From Marinomonas balearica (lineage in GTDB: Bacteria > Pseudomonadota > Gammaproteobacteria > Pseudomonadales > Marinomonadaceae): a stretch of 64,000 bases of DNA. Location of the stretch: positions 1 through 64,000 of the forward strand of contig NZ_SNXC01000009.1 of NCBI RefSeq assembly GCF_004362145.1, read 5' to 3'. Below the pieces are notes generated by a model, which saw only the letters and a list, made by a program, of their open reading frames with translations, was not told where the DNA came from and made no database searches. Below, one piece after another: positions 1-10,258 of this stretch (the stretch's first letter is position 1; each line of letters opens with the position of its first letter). A program made the translations under genes and the position numbers.

Positions 1-44
1 GTAGTGTGGGGGATCCCATGTGAGAGTAGGTCGTCGTCAAGCTT
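1..44 (+). rRNA. rrf: 5S ribosomal RNA, 3' end (partial)
   Basis: The first bases read like the 3' third of a gammaproteobacterial 5S rRNA, including the CCCATG-GAGAGTAGG stretch of the 3' arm. The gene begins before the window, so this should be the end of an rrn operon. It is followed directly by a strong hairpin with a T-run. The exact 3' end is estimated within a few bases. Confidence 0.85.
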
Positions 45-53
45 CTAATACAG

Positions 54-86
54 AAAGCCCTGATCAGAAATGGTCAGGGCTTTTCT
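54..86 (+). terminator. Rho-independent terminator of the rRNA operon
   Basis: A perfect 10-bp stem (AAAGCCCTGA / TCAGGGCTTT) closes a 10-nt loop and runs into a short T-tract. It sits about 10 bases after the 5S gene. Confidence 0.85.
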
Positions 87-456
87 CGTTTCTGAACGCG
101 TAATCCAGAATAAAAAAGAATAGCCTACTCTGCTCCCTGAGCCTGTCGAAGGCTGGTTTAAAGGGGATTGAAAAGTGTGTCTTTTCTCTCATTTCATTGC
201 TTCACTCTCCATTTAAACAGGCGGCTTTTCTGAAATCGACTAGCCACATACCGAACTTCGTCATGTATTGCCTTATTCCCCTGAAATAATCTGGAAACTT
301 CATAATCGTTAACTCTTCAAAGTCAAAGAGTTAACGTGTTGTTATGCAAATTAATCTCAAATATCATGTTTTTTTCCGCAATTTTGGCGGAAAGGCTTCC
401 TTTTATCTAGACTGAGTTCAGTACACCTCACCATACATTAGTTAAAGGGAAGAACA
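87..456. other. Non-coding spacer between rrn terminator and chemoreceptor gene
   Basis: I see no gene here. It contains the widespread intergenic word CTGAGCCTGTCGAAGG at 137-152. It also holds a perfect 11-bp inverted repeat at 307-336 and a 7-bp hairpin at 373-393. The promoter of the chemoreceptor gene is expected near the right end, but I could not assign a convincing sigma-28 or sigma-70 pair. Confidence 0.6.
307..336. repeat. Perfect 11-bp inverted repeat
   Basis: The arms CGTTAACTCTT (307-317) and AAGAGTTAACG (326-336) are perfectly complementary around an 8-nt spacer. There is no following T-run, so an operator fits better than a terminator. It lies about 120 bp upstream of the chemoreceptor start. 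Confidence 0.6.
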
Positions 457-2493
457 ATGCGCATTCACTCTATTCGTTTAAAGGTCATGCTCCCAATATT
501 ATCTCTTGCAGCAATATTGGTCGCGCTTTTTACTTTTATGATTGTTATTAACAGTATTCAAAAGAATGCGATGTCTGTACAAGCAGAGCATTACTTTGAA
601 GCGATAACGGAAGTATTAAACGCCGACCGAGACATTTATCAGGCGAGATTGGCATTGGAAAGGTATTATGCGAATGACGGCGACCCAATACAAAATAAAA
701 GAGACTATGAAGAGAATGCCCAGCAAGTATTTGATAGATTTCAACTTTACCGACAATTTCTAGAAGATGAACCGAAAGAGCTGCTTGATCCATTTGAGTC
801 ATTTGATGAAGACTATAAAACATGGGTAGCAGCCAGTGACACCTTAATACAGACAACGCTAGCGAGCAATCAAGTTTCTCAAGAGTTTATCGACCTCGAT
901 GTAAAATTTTATAAAATTCGTAACATGCTGGATAAAGCTGGGGAAGAGTTACGAGATCATACTCATGTTATGGAACAAAAGCATGGATCGAATCTCGATA
1001 TTGAACGCTATTTAGAAGGAATGTCAGAAGTACTCAATGCTGACCGAGATATGTATCAAGCTCGATTAGCTCAGCAAGAAATTATTAATGGTTTAGGGGA
1101 TTACGAGGAGCGCAAAGCCACATTCGAAGAAAATGCCAAACAAGCAATACAAAGATTTCACTCGTATCGGACCTATTTATCCAAGGAACCTGAGCTTACT
1201 AAGGGTTATGAAGCATTTGACACTATTTATAATCAATGGCTACAAGAAAGTCGTCGTCTAATAGAGTCTCCTAACATTGAAAATAAATCCCATTTATCTG
1301 AAGACTTTATGATCGCCGAGGAAAAATTTGGCGAGATACGAGAGTTGCTTGATGTTGCAGGGGAAACGGTACGAGACTATGCGAGGGATATTGAAATAAA
1401 AATGTCCGAAAAAATATCTTTTTACCAAGATGTTGCAGTAGTTGTTTTAGCTCTCTCCTTCATTGTGGCGTTATTCTTTGGTTATTACGTCCCGCTCAAG
1501 CTTACGCAAAATATAGATAATATGGCGAGCCGAATTCGTGAGATCGCAGATGGAGACGGCGATTTAACACAAAAAATTCAATCAACCTCTAAAGATGAGT
1601 TAGGGGATTTGGCAAACGAGTTTGATGGCTTTGTTGAACAACTCAGGGTTATTATTGCTAATGTTCATCAGCAATCCAACGCTTTGGGAAAAATGACGCA
1701 TGAGCTAAAAAATGCGTCAAACAATACTACGGAAATTACTAACGCGTTAACCAGTGTATCTAACTCTATTGTCAGTGCCGGACATCAAATGAGTATGTCA
1801 AACCAGCAAATGGAGAGTGCTGCGAGTGATACTGCAAGTGAGGCAACGAAGTCAACACAGCTCACTGAGCAGGGTATTAAAGCGGTAAAAATATCGCATA
1901 ATGCCATTTCTAGTTTGATAAGTGATATTGAAGAATCTCTTACTAGAGCTAAAGAACTCGAAGAAAGCTCAGAAGCCATTGCTTCTGTGTTGGAAGTGAT
2001 TAGGAATATCGCTGAGCAAACAAACTTGCTGGCTTTAAATGCCGCGATTGAAGCCGCTCGAGCGGGCGAGCAAGGGCGAGGTTTTGCAGTGGTTGCTGAT
2101 GAGGTTAGAACCCTCGCGACTAGAACACAGGACAGCACAGACGAGATAGAAACCATGATTGATCGTTTGAAAGTCAATGTGAAAAAATCGTCTACATCTA
2201 CTCAAAGTAGCCGCACCAACGTAAAACATACTGCAGATAATTTTGATGAAGTGATTCGCACCTTTGATGCGCTCAACGAATCCTTTGATAAAGTTCAGTC
2301 AATGGCTGCCCAAACTGCTCAGGCAACACAAGAGCAGTCAACAGTTGCAAATAACATCAACGAAAATCTCTTGTCTTTGCAAGAGCAAACCAATCAAGCT
2401 GAGAAGCTATCTAAATTGGTGGAAAGTCATTCGGATCAAATTTCAGAACTTTATGTGGGGCTAAATAATCAGGTAGGCAGTTTTAAAGTATAA
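457..2493 (+). CDS. Methyl-accepting chemotaxis protein with duplicated helical sensor
   Basis: A transmembrane chemoreceptor that should pass ligand signals to CheA/CheW. The order is TM1 at about residues 9-31, a long helical periplasmic region to about 320, TM2 at about 326-346, HAMP, and a cytoplasmic MA signalling domain whose hairpin tip around residue 525 has the conserved [15 protein letters not shown] core. The sensor is an internal duplication: residues about 43-172 and 182-311 align at an offset of 139-140, each with EVLNADRD near the start and a LLD-AGE--RD-type end. This resembles helical-bundle sensors (HBM/4HB type), but the ligand cannot be told. ATG 457 follows the ribosome site AAGGGA. 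No che or other flagellar operon is adjacent. Confidence 0.93.
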   Translation: MRIHSIRLKVMLPILSLAAILVALFTFMIVINSIQKNAMSVQAEHYFEAITEVLNADRDIYQARLALERYYANDGDPIQNKRDYEENAQQVFDRFQLYRQFLEDEPKELLDPFESFDEDYKTWVAASDTLIQTTLASNQVSQEFIDLDVKFYKIRNMLDKAGEELRDHTHVMEQKHGSNLDIERYLEGMSEVLNADRDMYQARLAQQEIINGLGDYEERKATFEENAKQAIQRFHSYRTYLSKEPELTKGYEAFDTIYNQWLQESRRLIESPNIENKSHLSEDFMIAEEKFGEIRELLDVAGETVRDYARDIEIKMSEKISFYQDVAVVVLALSFIVALFFGYYVPLKLTQNIDNMASRIREIADGDGDLTQKIQSTSKDELGDLANEFDGFVEQLRVIIANVHQQSNALGKMTHELKNASNNTTEITNALTSVSNSIVSAGHQMSMSNQQMESAASDTASEATKSTQLTEQGIKAVKISHNAISSLISDIEESLTRAKELEESSEAIASVLEVIRNIAEQTNLLALNAAIEAARAGEQGRGFAVVADEVRTLATRTQDSTDEIETMIDRLKVNVKKSSTSTQSSRTNVKHTADNFDEVIRTFDALNESFDKVQSMAAQTAQATQEQSTVANNINENLLSLQEQTNQAEKLSKLVESHSDQISELYVGLNNQVGSFKV

Positions 2494-2499
2494 ATGATG

Positions 2500-2613
2500 T
2501 GTACTAGCTTAGACCTGATCTGACAGCTATCTCATTTTGAATCGGTGTCTCTCAGTTTAGATCTGAGCTAGTACAATTGACGGCAGTCACGCGGATCTCA
2601 TGTGACGGCCGTC
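2500..2613. terminator. Two adjacent inverted repeats between convergent genes
   Basis: First, arms TGTACTAGCT (2500-2509) and AGCTAGTACA (2566-2575) flank a partly self-complementary stretch. Second, GACGGC-GTCAC and GTGAC-GCCGTC form an interrupted hairpin at 2579-2613. The genes on both sides converge here, so a bidirectional termination zone is likely, although neither hairpin has a good T-run. Confidence 0.5.
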
Positions 2614-2629
2614 TTAGATTTGAATTAGC

Positions 2630-3640
2630 TCATAGAGTCATAACAATTCGGCCAGTAATATCTCCTTTCTCCATATCTGAAAAAATACCGTTTATATCAT
2701 CAAGTTTTTTCTCGGTAATAATTGCTTTTACTTTTCCTCGCGCGGCAAACTCTAGACACTCTTCTAAATCTTTACGTGTACCGACAATTGAGCCTACTAC
2801 ACTGACACCATTGAGGACGGTATCAAAAATAGGGAGAGGCATGTCTTCAGGAGGTAGGCCTACTAGTACACATTTTCCTCCTCGGCGAACAACGTCATAA
2901 CTTTGGCGAAATCCTACTTTGCTTACGGCTGTGCATACGCTGGCGTGTACGCCTCCTGTGAACTCCTTTATGTCCTCTACAACATTGTCTGTCATAAAAT
3001 CAATAAACTCTTCTGCACCTAATGATAAAGACAGCGATTTTTTTGCGGCTCCTGTGTCCACAGCAATAACGCGCAACCCCATCGCAATAGCATATTGCAC
3101 TGCGAGATGGCCTAATCCTCCAATGCCAAAAATAGCAACCCAATCACCCGGTTTGGCTTCAGACACTTTTAGAGCTTTGTAGGTTGTTACACCGGCACAA
3201 AATAAAGGAGCTGCGTCAACATAGCTGACTTCATCAGGTACTTTAACAACGTATTCGGAATGTGCTGCACAGTATTCAGCATAACTTCCGTTTACAGAGT
3301 ATCCCGCGTTTTGTTGAGACAGACAGAGACTCTCTTTTCCGCTTAAACAGTATTCACAATGCCCGCACGCACTGTATAGCCAGGGTATGCCTACACGATC
3401 TCCCATTTTTAAATGTGTTACGGCGTTTCCAACTTCGACGATTTCGCCTACGCCTTCATGGCCAGGGATGAGCGGCATGATCGGTTTGACAGGCCAGTCG
3501 CCGTGGCATGCATGTAAATCTGTATGGCAGACTCCACAGGCGTGGATTTTTACTAAAATTTGGTGGGGTTCAATAGCCGGTTGTTTGACATCTTTAATGT
3601 CTAGCTTAGAACCAAATGCGTTAGCTACTGCTGCTTTCAT
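2630..3640 (-). CDS. adhP: Zinc-dependent alcohol dehydrogenase, AdhP type
   Basis: A cytosolic medium-chain dehydrogenase that interconverts primary alcohols and aldehydes with NAD. From the second in-frame ATG (3640) the protein is 336 residues, the usual length; the frame also opens four codons upstream. The catalytic-zinc region [14 protein letters not shown] near residues 36-50 and the [12 protein letters not shown] segment are intact. The structural-zinc loop has four cysteines near residues 90-110 (CGHCEYC...C). The Rossmann motif GIGGLGHLA lies near residue 170. It is a single gene facing the chemoreceptor, with a 440-bp leader upstream. Substrate preference cannot be decided from sequence alone. 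Confidence 0.92.
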   Translation of the reverse strand: MKAAVANAFGSKLDIKDVKQPAIEPHQILVKIHACGVCHTDLHACHGDWPVKPIMPLIPGHEGVGEIVEVGNAVTHLKMGDRVGIPWLYSACGHCEYCLSGKESLCLSQQNAGYSVNGSYAEYCAAHSEYVVKVPDEVSYVDAAPLFCAGVTTYKALKVSEAKPGDWVAIFGIGGLGHLAVQYAIAMGLRVIAVDTGAAKKSLSLSLGAEEFIDFMTDNVVEDIKEFTGGVHASVCTAVSKVGFRQSYDVVRRGGKCVLVGLPPEDMPLPIFDTVLNGVSVVGSIVGTRKDLEECLEFAARGKVKAIITEKKLDDINGIFSDMEKGDITGRIVMTL

Positions 3641-4080
3641 AACAAACTCCATCTTCTATTTTGTGTTTTGAAGGAGCGAAATCGTCGCTCACTCCAAGCG
3701 TAGAACCTGTTAGGTTTAGAAATTTGCCTGCCAGTCCACATAATTAGCATATCAGTCTGACTTTTTTTAAAGATTGATTTAGCGCACGGTTCGCATTTAC
3801 TTTTATCGGGAAGTCTTTATTTATGTGTTTTAAAAAAGGCGATCGCTATTAAAGAGAGCACTGACTGGGGAGACTTAAAGGTATTTCGATTGTGAGAAAG
3901 TGGCCTTATCGAAAACTGCTCGAAATTATGGCGTTCTATCGAGCGCTAAATGGAGTATAAATAAAAAAATGCGCCTAAATAAATAAAACGCTGTTTTAAA
4001 ATATTGGATCTTAATCTATATTTGTGTAATATGACTTCGCTTTAGTCGCTCAAAGTTAACTACTCGAGGCAAGGATCCGT
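3641..4080. other. Divergent intergenic region, adhP to kdgF-like gene
   Basis: About 440 bases with no supported gene. It must carry the promoters for both flanking genes. A small hairpin (GAGCG / CGCTC, 3675-3691) lies in the adhP leader. I saw no riboswitch or recognisable operator. Confidence 0.5.
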
Positions 4081-4404
4081 ATGTTTATACACAATAATGA
4101 TATTCCGCTTGAAGATCTTGGTGATGGTGTATCACGTAAAATCATGGCATATAGCGAGAACATAATGACTGTAGAGGTTCATTTTGAAGAGGGAGCAGTT
4201 GGGCCTATGCATCAACACCCTCATGAGCAGTTAACCTACGTATTGTCAGGAGAATTTGAATTCACAATTGGTGATGAAACTCGTTTGGTAAAGTCGGGCG
4301 ATACCTTGTATAAAGAGCCAAATATTATGCATGGGTGTGTGTGTAAAAAACCAGGCGTCCTATTGGATAACTTTACACCTATGCGGAAAGATTTCGTCGA
4401 ATAA
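4081..4404 (+). CDS. kdgF: Small cupin protein, KdgF-like
   Basis: A 107-residue single-cupin protein. The first cupin motif has the metal ligands HQHPHEQ near residues 44-50 with the conserved glutamate and tyrosine just after, and the second has its histidine in EPNIMHGC near residue 84. KdgF proteins linearise unsaturated uronates from pectin or alginate breakdown, and this length and motif pattern fit that family. The next gene, 23 bases downstream, is an RpiB/LacAB-type isomerase, a pairing that fits sugar-acid use. No lyase or KdgK/KdgA gene is in view, so the exact substrate is an inference. Confidence 0.75.
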   Translation: MFIHNNDIPLEDLGDGVSRKIMAYSENIMTVEVHFEEGAVGPMHQHPHEQLTYVLSGEFEFTIGDETRLVKSGDTLYKEPNIMHGCVCKKPGVLLDNFTPMRKDFVE

Positions 4405-4427
4405 TAAGAGTCAAACTGGAGAGATTT

Positions 4428-5066
4428 ATGAAAATTGCACTGATGATGGAAAATAGCCAAGCACCGAAAAACGCAGTCGTATTAGATCAGCTAAATACTG
4501 TCGCTGGCCCGTTAGGTCATGACGTATTTAACGTAGGCATGAGTGACGAAAACGATCATCACCTCACCTATATTCATTTAGGAATAATGGCAAGTCTACT
4601 CATTAATTCAAAGGCTGTGGATTTTGTTGTAACAGGTTGTGGGACAGGCCAGGGTGCGATGATGTCATTAAATCTTCATCCAGGTGTTTTATGCGGGTAC
4701 TGTCTTGAGCCTTCGGACGCCTTTCTTTTTAATCAGATTAATAATGGAAACGCTTTGGCTCTTGCCTTTGCGAAAGGCTTTGGCTGGGGCGCAGAACTCA
4801 ATGTACGATATATATTTGAAAAGGCCTTTACTGGAGAGCGTGGAGCAGGTTACCCATTAGAGCGAAAAGAGCCTCAAGTTCGCAATGCGGGTATCTTGAA
4901 TGACGTTAAGTCAGCGGTACTAAAAGATAATTATCTTGAAACACTAACTTCAATTGATCAGGAATTGGTTAAAACCGCTGTTTCGGGCGAGCGTTTCCAA
5001 CAGTGTTTCTTTGAAGGGTGCAAAGATGATGCTATTTCTGATTATGTACGTTCATTAATTAGCTAA
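4428..5066 (+). CDS. RpiB/LacA/LacB-family sugar-phosphate isomerase
   Basis: A 212-residue cytosolic protein. The RpiB/LacAB signature is visible in the first half: a GHDVFNVG strand near residue 30 and the VTGCGTGQGAMMSLN active-site loop near residues 68-82, where the family cysteine is kept. It is longer than classical RpiB (about 150 residues) because of an added C-terminal half, as in the subgroup found beside uronate-degradation genes. It probably forms an operon with the upstream cupin gene. The reaction is likely an aldose-ketose isomerisation of a uronate-derived sugar, but the substrate is not determined. Confidence 0.72.
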   Translation: MKIALMMENSQAPKNAVVLDQLNTVAGPLGHDVFNVGMSDENDHHLTYIHLGIMASLLINSKAVDFVVTGCGTGQGAMMSLNLHPGVLCGYCLEPSDAFLFNQINNGNALALAFAKGFGWGAELNVRYIFEKAFTGERGAGYPLERKEPQVRNAGILNDVKSAVLKDNYLETLTSIDQELVKTAVSGERFQQCFFEGCKDDAISDYVRSLIS

Positions 5067-5111
5067 AAGGTTTCGACTGTTAAATAACGTTAGAAGTCTT
5101 ATTGTTCGAAT

Positions 5112-5143
5112 AAAAGGCTGGCATGTATATGTCAGCCTTTTTT
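5112..5143 (+). terminator. Rho-independent terminator after the cupin/isomerase pair
   Basis: Complementary arms AAAAGGCTG and CAGCCTTTTT enclose a short loop and end in a T-run 45 bases after the isomerase stop. Confidence 0.8.
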
Positions 5144-5290
5144 AGTGTTATAGGTGTTGATATATATCTTGTAAAAAATATCCATGAAAACTGGATAAAA
5201 GTGAAATTTTAGTGAAAAATAGTCTTGATAGCTTAGAGCTAAGTATGGTGTTGTTTTAACATGGAAGAATTCAATTTATAAGGGATAAAT

Positions 5291-5932
5291 ATGTTCTTAT
5301 TACGAGGGGTAGTTTACCTCTTTTTTGTTGCCGGTGTTGCTCAGGTGATCTCGCTTGAAGCGTTTGATTTGGGCCCGTTAGCAGAATACTCTGAAGATTC
5401 ATTAACAGAAACTCTACAAGATACCTTTGCAGCGTTAAGTGCAGCGATGTTTTTTACGGTAGCTTACATCAGTACCAAGTTTCGATATGCGGCGATATTG
5501 CTTGGCTCTCTCATGTCAATGATGTGGGTCCGAGAGTCTGATTCGTTTCTGGATCAAAATGTATTTGATGGTGCTTGGCAAGCAATTGTATTTGCGATCC
5601 TTGTTGTTACGCTATTTTCTCTTCGCAATAAGTTTGTTGCTGCTTATCAGTCCCTAAAAGACTACTCGACGACTGCAAGTTTCGGTTTAATGTCGGCAGG
5701 CTTAGTAATTGTATTGGCTTTTTCGCGACTTATGGGACGCGGTAAACTGTGGCAAGCTCTAATGGATGACTCTTATATGCGTGCCGTAAAGAACCTCGTC
5801 GAAGAGGGAACGGAGTTACTAGGGTATACCATTATTGTATTAGCGGCAGCTGAATTGTTAGTGTATGCGTTGAACTATAATAAGCGGACTAAAAACGAAG
5901 ACGCTGCACATCCGAAAATGCAGTATCAGTAG
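5291..5932 (+). CDS. Multi-pass inner-membrane protein of unknown function
   Basis: I do not recognise this 213-residue protein. Five to six hydrophobic segments can be seen, starting near residues 3-22, 45-62, 65-80, 97-113, 133-150 and 176-194, with short charged loops. The C-terminal tail is polar and probably cytoplasmic. No catalytic or binding motif stands out. It is a lone gene between a terminator and a convergent TetR gene, with a plausible ribosome site (AAGGGATA) before ATG 5291. Confidence 0.7.
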   Translation: MFLLRGVVYLFFVAGVAQVISLEAFDLGPLAEYSEDSLTETLQDTFAALSAAMFFTVAYISTKFRYAAILLGSLMSMMWVRESDSFLDQNVFDGAWQAIVFAILVVTLFSLRNKFVAAYQSLKDYSTTASFGLMSAGLVIVLAFSRLMGRGKLWQALMDDSYMRAVKNLVEEGTELLGYTIIVLAAAELLVYALNYNKRTKNEDAAHPKMQYQ

Positions 5933-5957
5933 ATACTGTGTTTCATTAAGAGTAGTG

Positions 5958-6551
5958 TTAATTCTTAGGAAATGACTGAAGCATTTTCGATATCTGCTGT
6001 GTCATTTCTTTAATCTCTGATTGGTTTACGTATATCCCATCTAAAACGAGCCTTGCAAAACCATGCAGGCTCGCCCAGCAAGCTTGCCCGACTCTCAAAG
6101 GGCTGTTTTCTTTATCAAGAATTCCTTCCATTTGAAGCTCTTCAACCCATTTTATCCAAAGCTTGAATGTTGTTCTAGAGGCCGATTTTAGGCTATCTGT
6201 TTGTAATTGATTTCTCCATATTAACTGCCCGTACATAAGGTCATAGAGGTGGTGGTTATTGGCTGCAAAGGAAATGTAGCTTTGAACGTATTCTTCGAAT
6301 GCCTCTCTTGATTTCTCTTTTTTCATTATTGTTTGTAGGGCGTTCTTTTGCGTCGCGAATCCAGATTCTGCTAGCGCACAAAGTAAGCTGTTTTTGTCTT
6401 TAAAGTGGTGATAAAGAGCGGTTCTCGACACGCCTACTTGAGCGGCAAGCTTTCGTATTGAAAGTTCGCTTACTCCTTCATTTTTCAATATTTTTTTTGC
6501 TTCTAAAAGTAATGTCGAATATAGGTCACCATGGTGATAGGGTTTAGGCAT
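5958..6551 (-). CDS. TetR/AcrR-family transcriptional regulator
   Basis: From ATG 6551 the protein is 197 residues. The N-terminal helix-turn-helix is clear: ILKNEGVSELSIRKLAAQVGVS followed by ALYHHFKDKNSLL, typical of TetR repressors. The C-terminal half is a helical ligand domain of unknown specificity. An open frame continues upstream to 6689, but it would run through the operators and the promoter, so MPKPYHHGDL is the likely start; ATG 6563 is the alternative. It is divergent from a 2,4-dienoyl-CoA reductase, with two identical-type palindromes between them, so it probably represses both and responds to an acyl-CoA or xenobiotic. Confidence 0.88.
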   Translation of the reverse strand: MPKPYHHGDLYSTLLLEAKKILKNEGVSELSIRKLAAQVGVSRTALYHHFKDKNSLLCALAESGFATQKNALQTIMKKEKSREAFEEYVQSYISFAANNHHLYDLMYGQLIWRNQLQTDSLKSASRTTFKLWIKWVEELQMEGILDKENSPLRVGQACWASLHGFARLVLDGIYVNQSEIKEMTQQISKMLQSFPKN

Positions 6552-6579
6552 AGGGCTTACCATGTATATAAAAAGATGT

Positions 6580-6607
6580 AGTTTAGCGCCTATCTTGACG
6601 GTGTCAA
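6580..6607 (-). promoter_or_regulatory. Predicted promoter of the tetR gene overlapping operator 1
   Basis: On the minus strand, TTGACA (6602-6607) and TAAACT (6580-6585) are spaced by 16 bp. The -35 box is part of the first TTGAC-N3-GTCAA palindrome, so binding there would block the regulator's own transcription. Confidence 0.55.
6595..6607. promoter_or_regulatory. Putative TetR operator 1
   Basis: TTGACGGTGTCAA is a TTGAC-N3-GTCAA palindrome. The same 17-bp context (TATC before it) recurs 27 bp away as operator 2. Both lie between the divergent regulator and reductase starts. Confidence 0.65.
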
Positions 6608-6621
6608 AATTGAACGCTATC

Positions 6622-6634
6622 TTGACAGTGTCAA
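6622..6634. promoter_or_regulatory. Putative TetR operator 2
   Basis: TTGACAGTGTCAA differs from operator 1 by one base. Its first half could also act as the -35 box (TTGACA) of the reductase promoter, with AAGAAT 18 bp downstream as the -10 box. It lies 34 bases before the reductase ATG. Confidence 0.65.
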
Positions 6635-6662
6635 CATAATAAAACAAGAATAAATAAAGTGA

Positions 6663-8711
<2,049 letters not shown>

Positions 8712-8721
8712 GGTATATGTC

Positions 8722-8750
8722 TCTATTGGCGCCAATGTGGCACCAATAGG
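8722..8750 (+). terminator. Hairpin after fadH
   Basis: Arms TATTGGCGCCA (8724-8734) and TGGCACCAATA (8738-8748) form an 11-bp stem with one mismatch and a 3-nt loop. The T-run is missing. It may serve as a terminator between two convergent genes. Confidence 0.45.
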
Positions 8751-8792
8751 AAATGCAGCAAAAAGTTCGCTCTATATAATTTAGTGCTGAGT

Positions 8793-9350
8793 TTATTGTT
8801 CAGTACTGTCTTGGTTCGCCTCGTCTGTGCTTGATTGGCTAGGCGGCTCACCTGTTTTAAGTAATCGTAAGAGATTGAGGCGTTCTAAACTCGATTTCAA
8901 GGCGAGGTCTGTACGATATTGGTATTCGTTTGCCCAATCAGTACCTCGAGGTACGAGATCTGATAGATCACCAATGCCTTGGCGCATGACTGCCAAATAA
9001 GCTTGAATATTTTCTTCCTGATTGATTAGAATGTTTTTTAAAGCCGTTGAGCTGCTATGGCGTAAGTAGGTCTTGAGCACGCTGCTTTCTTGCTCTAGTT
9101 TACTGATAGTTTGCTGTTGCTGTGCAATTTGTGATTCAAGCGCTTTTAGTGTCTCTTCAACAGACTGTTCTCCTGTAACAGATTCGGTTACGCTGCTGCT
9201 AGAAAGGAAAAACGATATCCCAGATGACGCGCCGACACTGATTAAAAAGCACATGAAAAAACCAATAATTAATCCTAAAGGGAGCTTTAGTTTTTTCTTT
9301 TCGGCCTTGTCTTTCGTTTCTTCGTCTTTCGGTACATCATTTTTTGACAT
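8793..9350 (-). CDS. Single-pass membrane protein with coiled coil, unknown function
   Basis: I do not recognise this 185-residue protein. A lysine- and glutamate-rich cytoplasmic N-terminus of about 22 residues is followed by one membrane segment at about 24-50. After it comes a periplasmic coiled coil at about 65-100 (ETLKALESQIAQQQQTISKLEQE) and a helical tail ending in a polar serine/glutamine-rich stretch. The topology resembles accessory scaffold proteins, but no function can be assigned. The gene is divergent from iscR and about 300 bp away. Confidence 0.7.
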   Translation of the reverse strand: MSKNDVPKDEETKDKAEKKKLKLPLGLIIGFFMCFLISVGASSGISFFLSSSSVTESVTGEQSVEETLKALESQIAQQQQTISKLEQESSVLKTYLRHSSSTALKNILINQEENIQAYLAVMRQGIGDLSDLVPRGTDWANEYQYRTDLALKSSLERLNLLRLLKTGEPPSQSSTDEANQDSTEQ

Positions 9351-9554
9351 AAATAGTCCCCTTTATTAAAACGGGCTGATAATAACGGCTTTGTTAATTC
9401 TGTTGGCTTGATGTAGCGGGTTTAAAGCAATAATTCTGAATATTGCACGATCCGACGCTTAAGTTCCATCCTTTTACAGCAATTGTATGGGTGTAAAGGT
9501 TCAGTTTTTTAGAATTACACCGTAAAATACGCGCAAATTTTAAACTTATGATTA

Positions 9555-9579
9555 ATAACCTACTAAATTAGTTGGTTAT
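9555..9579. promoter_or_regulatory. Predicted type-1 IscR binding site
   Basis: The 25-bp near-palindrome starts ATAACC and ends GGTTAT around a central ACTAAATTAGT. It matches the known E. coli type-1 IscR consensus (ATASYYGACTRwwwYAGTCRRSTAT) at 21 of 25 positions by my hand count, with mismatches placed symmetrically. It lies just upstream of the predicted iscR -35 box, which fits Fe-S-dependent autoregulation. Confidence 0.75.
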
Positions 9580-9583
9580 ATAC

Positions 9584-9613
9584 TTGATAAAAATACTGGG
9601 TTTTTTGTATACT
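9584..9613 (+). promoter_or_regulatory. Predicted sigma-70 promoter of iscR-suf
   Basis: TTGATA (9584-9589) and TATACT (9608-9613) are spaced by 18 bp, 34 bases before the iscR ATG and just after the IscR site. Confidence 0.6.
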
Positions 9614-9646
9614 TGGTCGCAAAGATAATCGTATTCGGTGGGTAAA

Positions 9647-10147
9647 ATGCGCCTGACAACTAAAGGTCGCTATGCGGTCACAGCAATGCTAGACCTTGCT
9701 TTACACTCGGATAAAGGGCCTGTTTCTCTATCCGATATTTCTGCAAGGCAAGGCATATCTCTTTCGTACCTTGAACAACTATTTGCCAAGCTCCGTAAAC
9801 AGTCGCTTGTTTCCAGCGTCCGTGGTCCTGGTGGAGGTTACCTCCTTAGTAGGGAGCGTTGCGACATATTTGTAGCTCAAATTGTCGATGCAGTTAACGA
9901 ATCCGTCGACGCTACAGGATGTCGTGGACGCAGTGATTGTCAAGGAGGAACAACCTGTTTGACTCATCATTTATGGTGTGACCTAAGTGATCAAATTCAT
10001 GATTTTTTAAGTGGAATCAGTCTCGAGAAACTCGTCCAACGAAAAGATGTGCGTTTGGTTGCAGAGCGGCAAGATTCTGATATTAGGCAGATTGATCAGT
10101 CGCATGATAAAGACCAAGACAAAATAAGTGCAGCGCTTCTTGGCTAA
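9647..10147 (+). CDS. iscR: Fe-S cluster regulator IscR (Rrf2 family)
   Basis: A 166-residue winged-helix transcription factor that carries a [2Fe-2S] cluster and controls Fe-S biogenesis genes. The start [20 protein letters not shown] is the classical IscR N-terminus, so ATG 9647 is preferred over GTG 9638. Cys92, Cys98 and Cys104 with His107 occupy the same positions as the cluster ligands of E. coli IscR, so it should be a cluster-binding sensor. It is the first gene of the suf locus, 111 bp before sufB, with a predicted IscR site at its own promoter. It therefore probably represses itself and the suf genes when clusters are plentiful. Confidence 0.95.
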   Translation: MRLTTKGRYAVTAMLDLALHSDKGPVSLSDISARQGISLSYLEQLFAKLRKQSLVSSVRGPGGGYLLSRERCDIFVAQIVDAVNESVDATGCRGRSDCQGGTTCLTHHLWCDLSDQIHDFLSGISLEKLVQRKDVRLVAERQDSDIRQIDQSHDKDQDKISAALLG

Positions 10148-10223
10148 ACCGTCAATAAAAGCATAGAAAATAATGGCAAAACGGGACTTCCCAATAAGTT
10201 TCGTCGAAAGCCAATAAAGAAAG

Positions 10224-10237
10224 TGGGCTTTCGCCCA
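10224..10237 (+). other. Small hairpin between iscR and sufB
   Basis: TGGGC-TTTC-GCCCA forms a 5-bp stem with a tetraloop about 20 bases before the sufB start. It has no T-run. It may be an mRNA processing or stability element that lets iscR and suf levels differ; this is speculative. Confidence 0.35.
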
Positions 10238-10258
10238 ATACAGTGAGTGAATTCCAAT

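Noticed and set aside
8793-9350. Phage- or transposon-related origin of the coiled-coil membrane protein
   Set aside because: No integrase, repeats or composition change around it; it looks like an ordinary lineage-specific gene.
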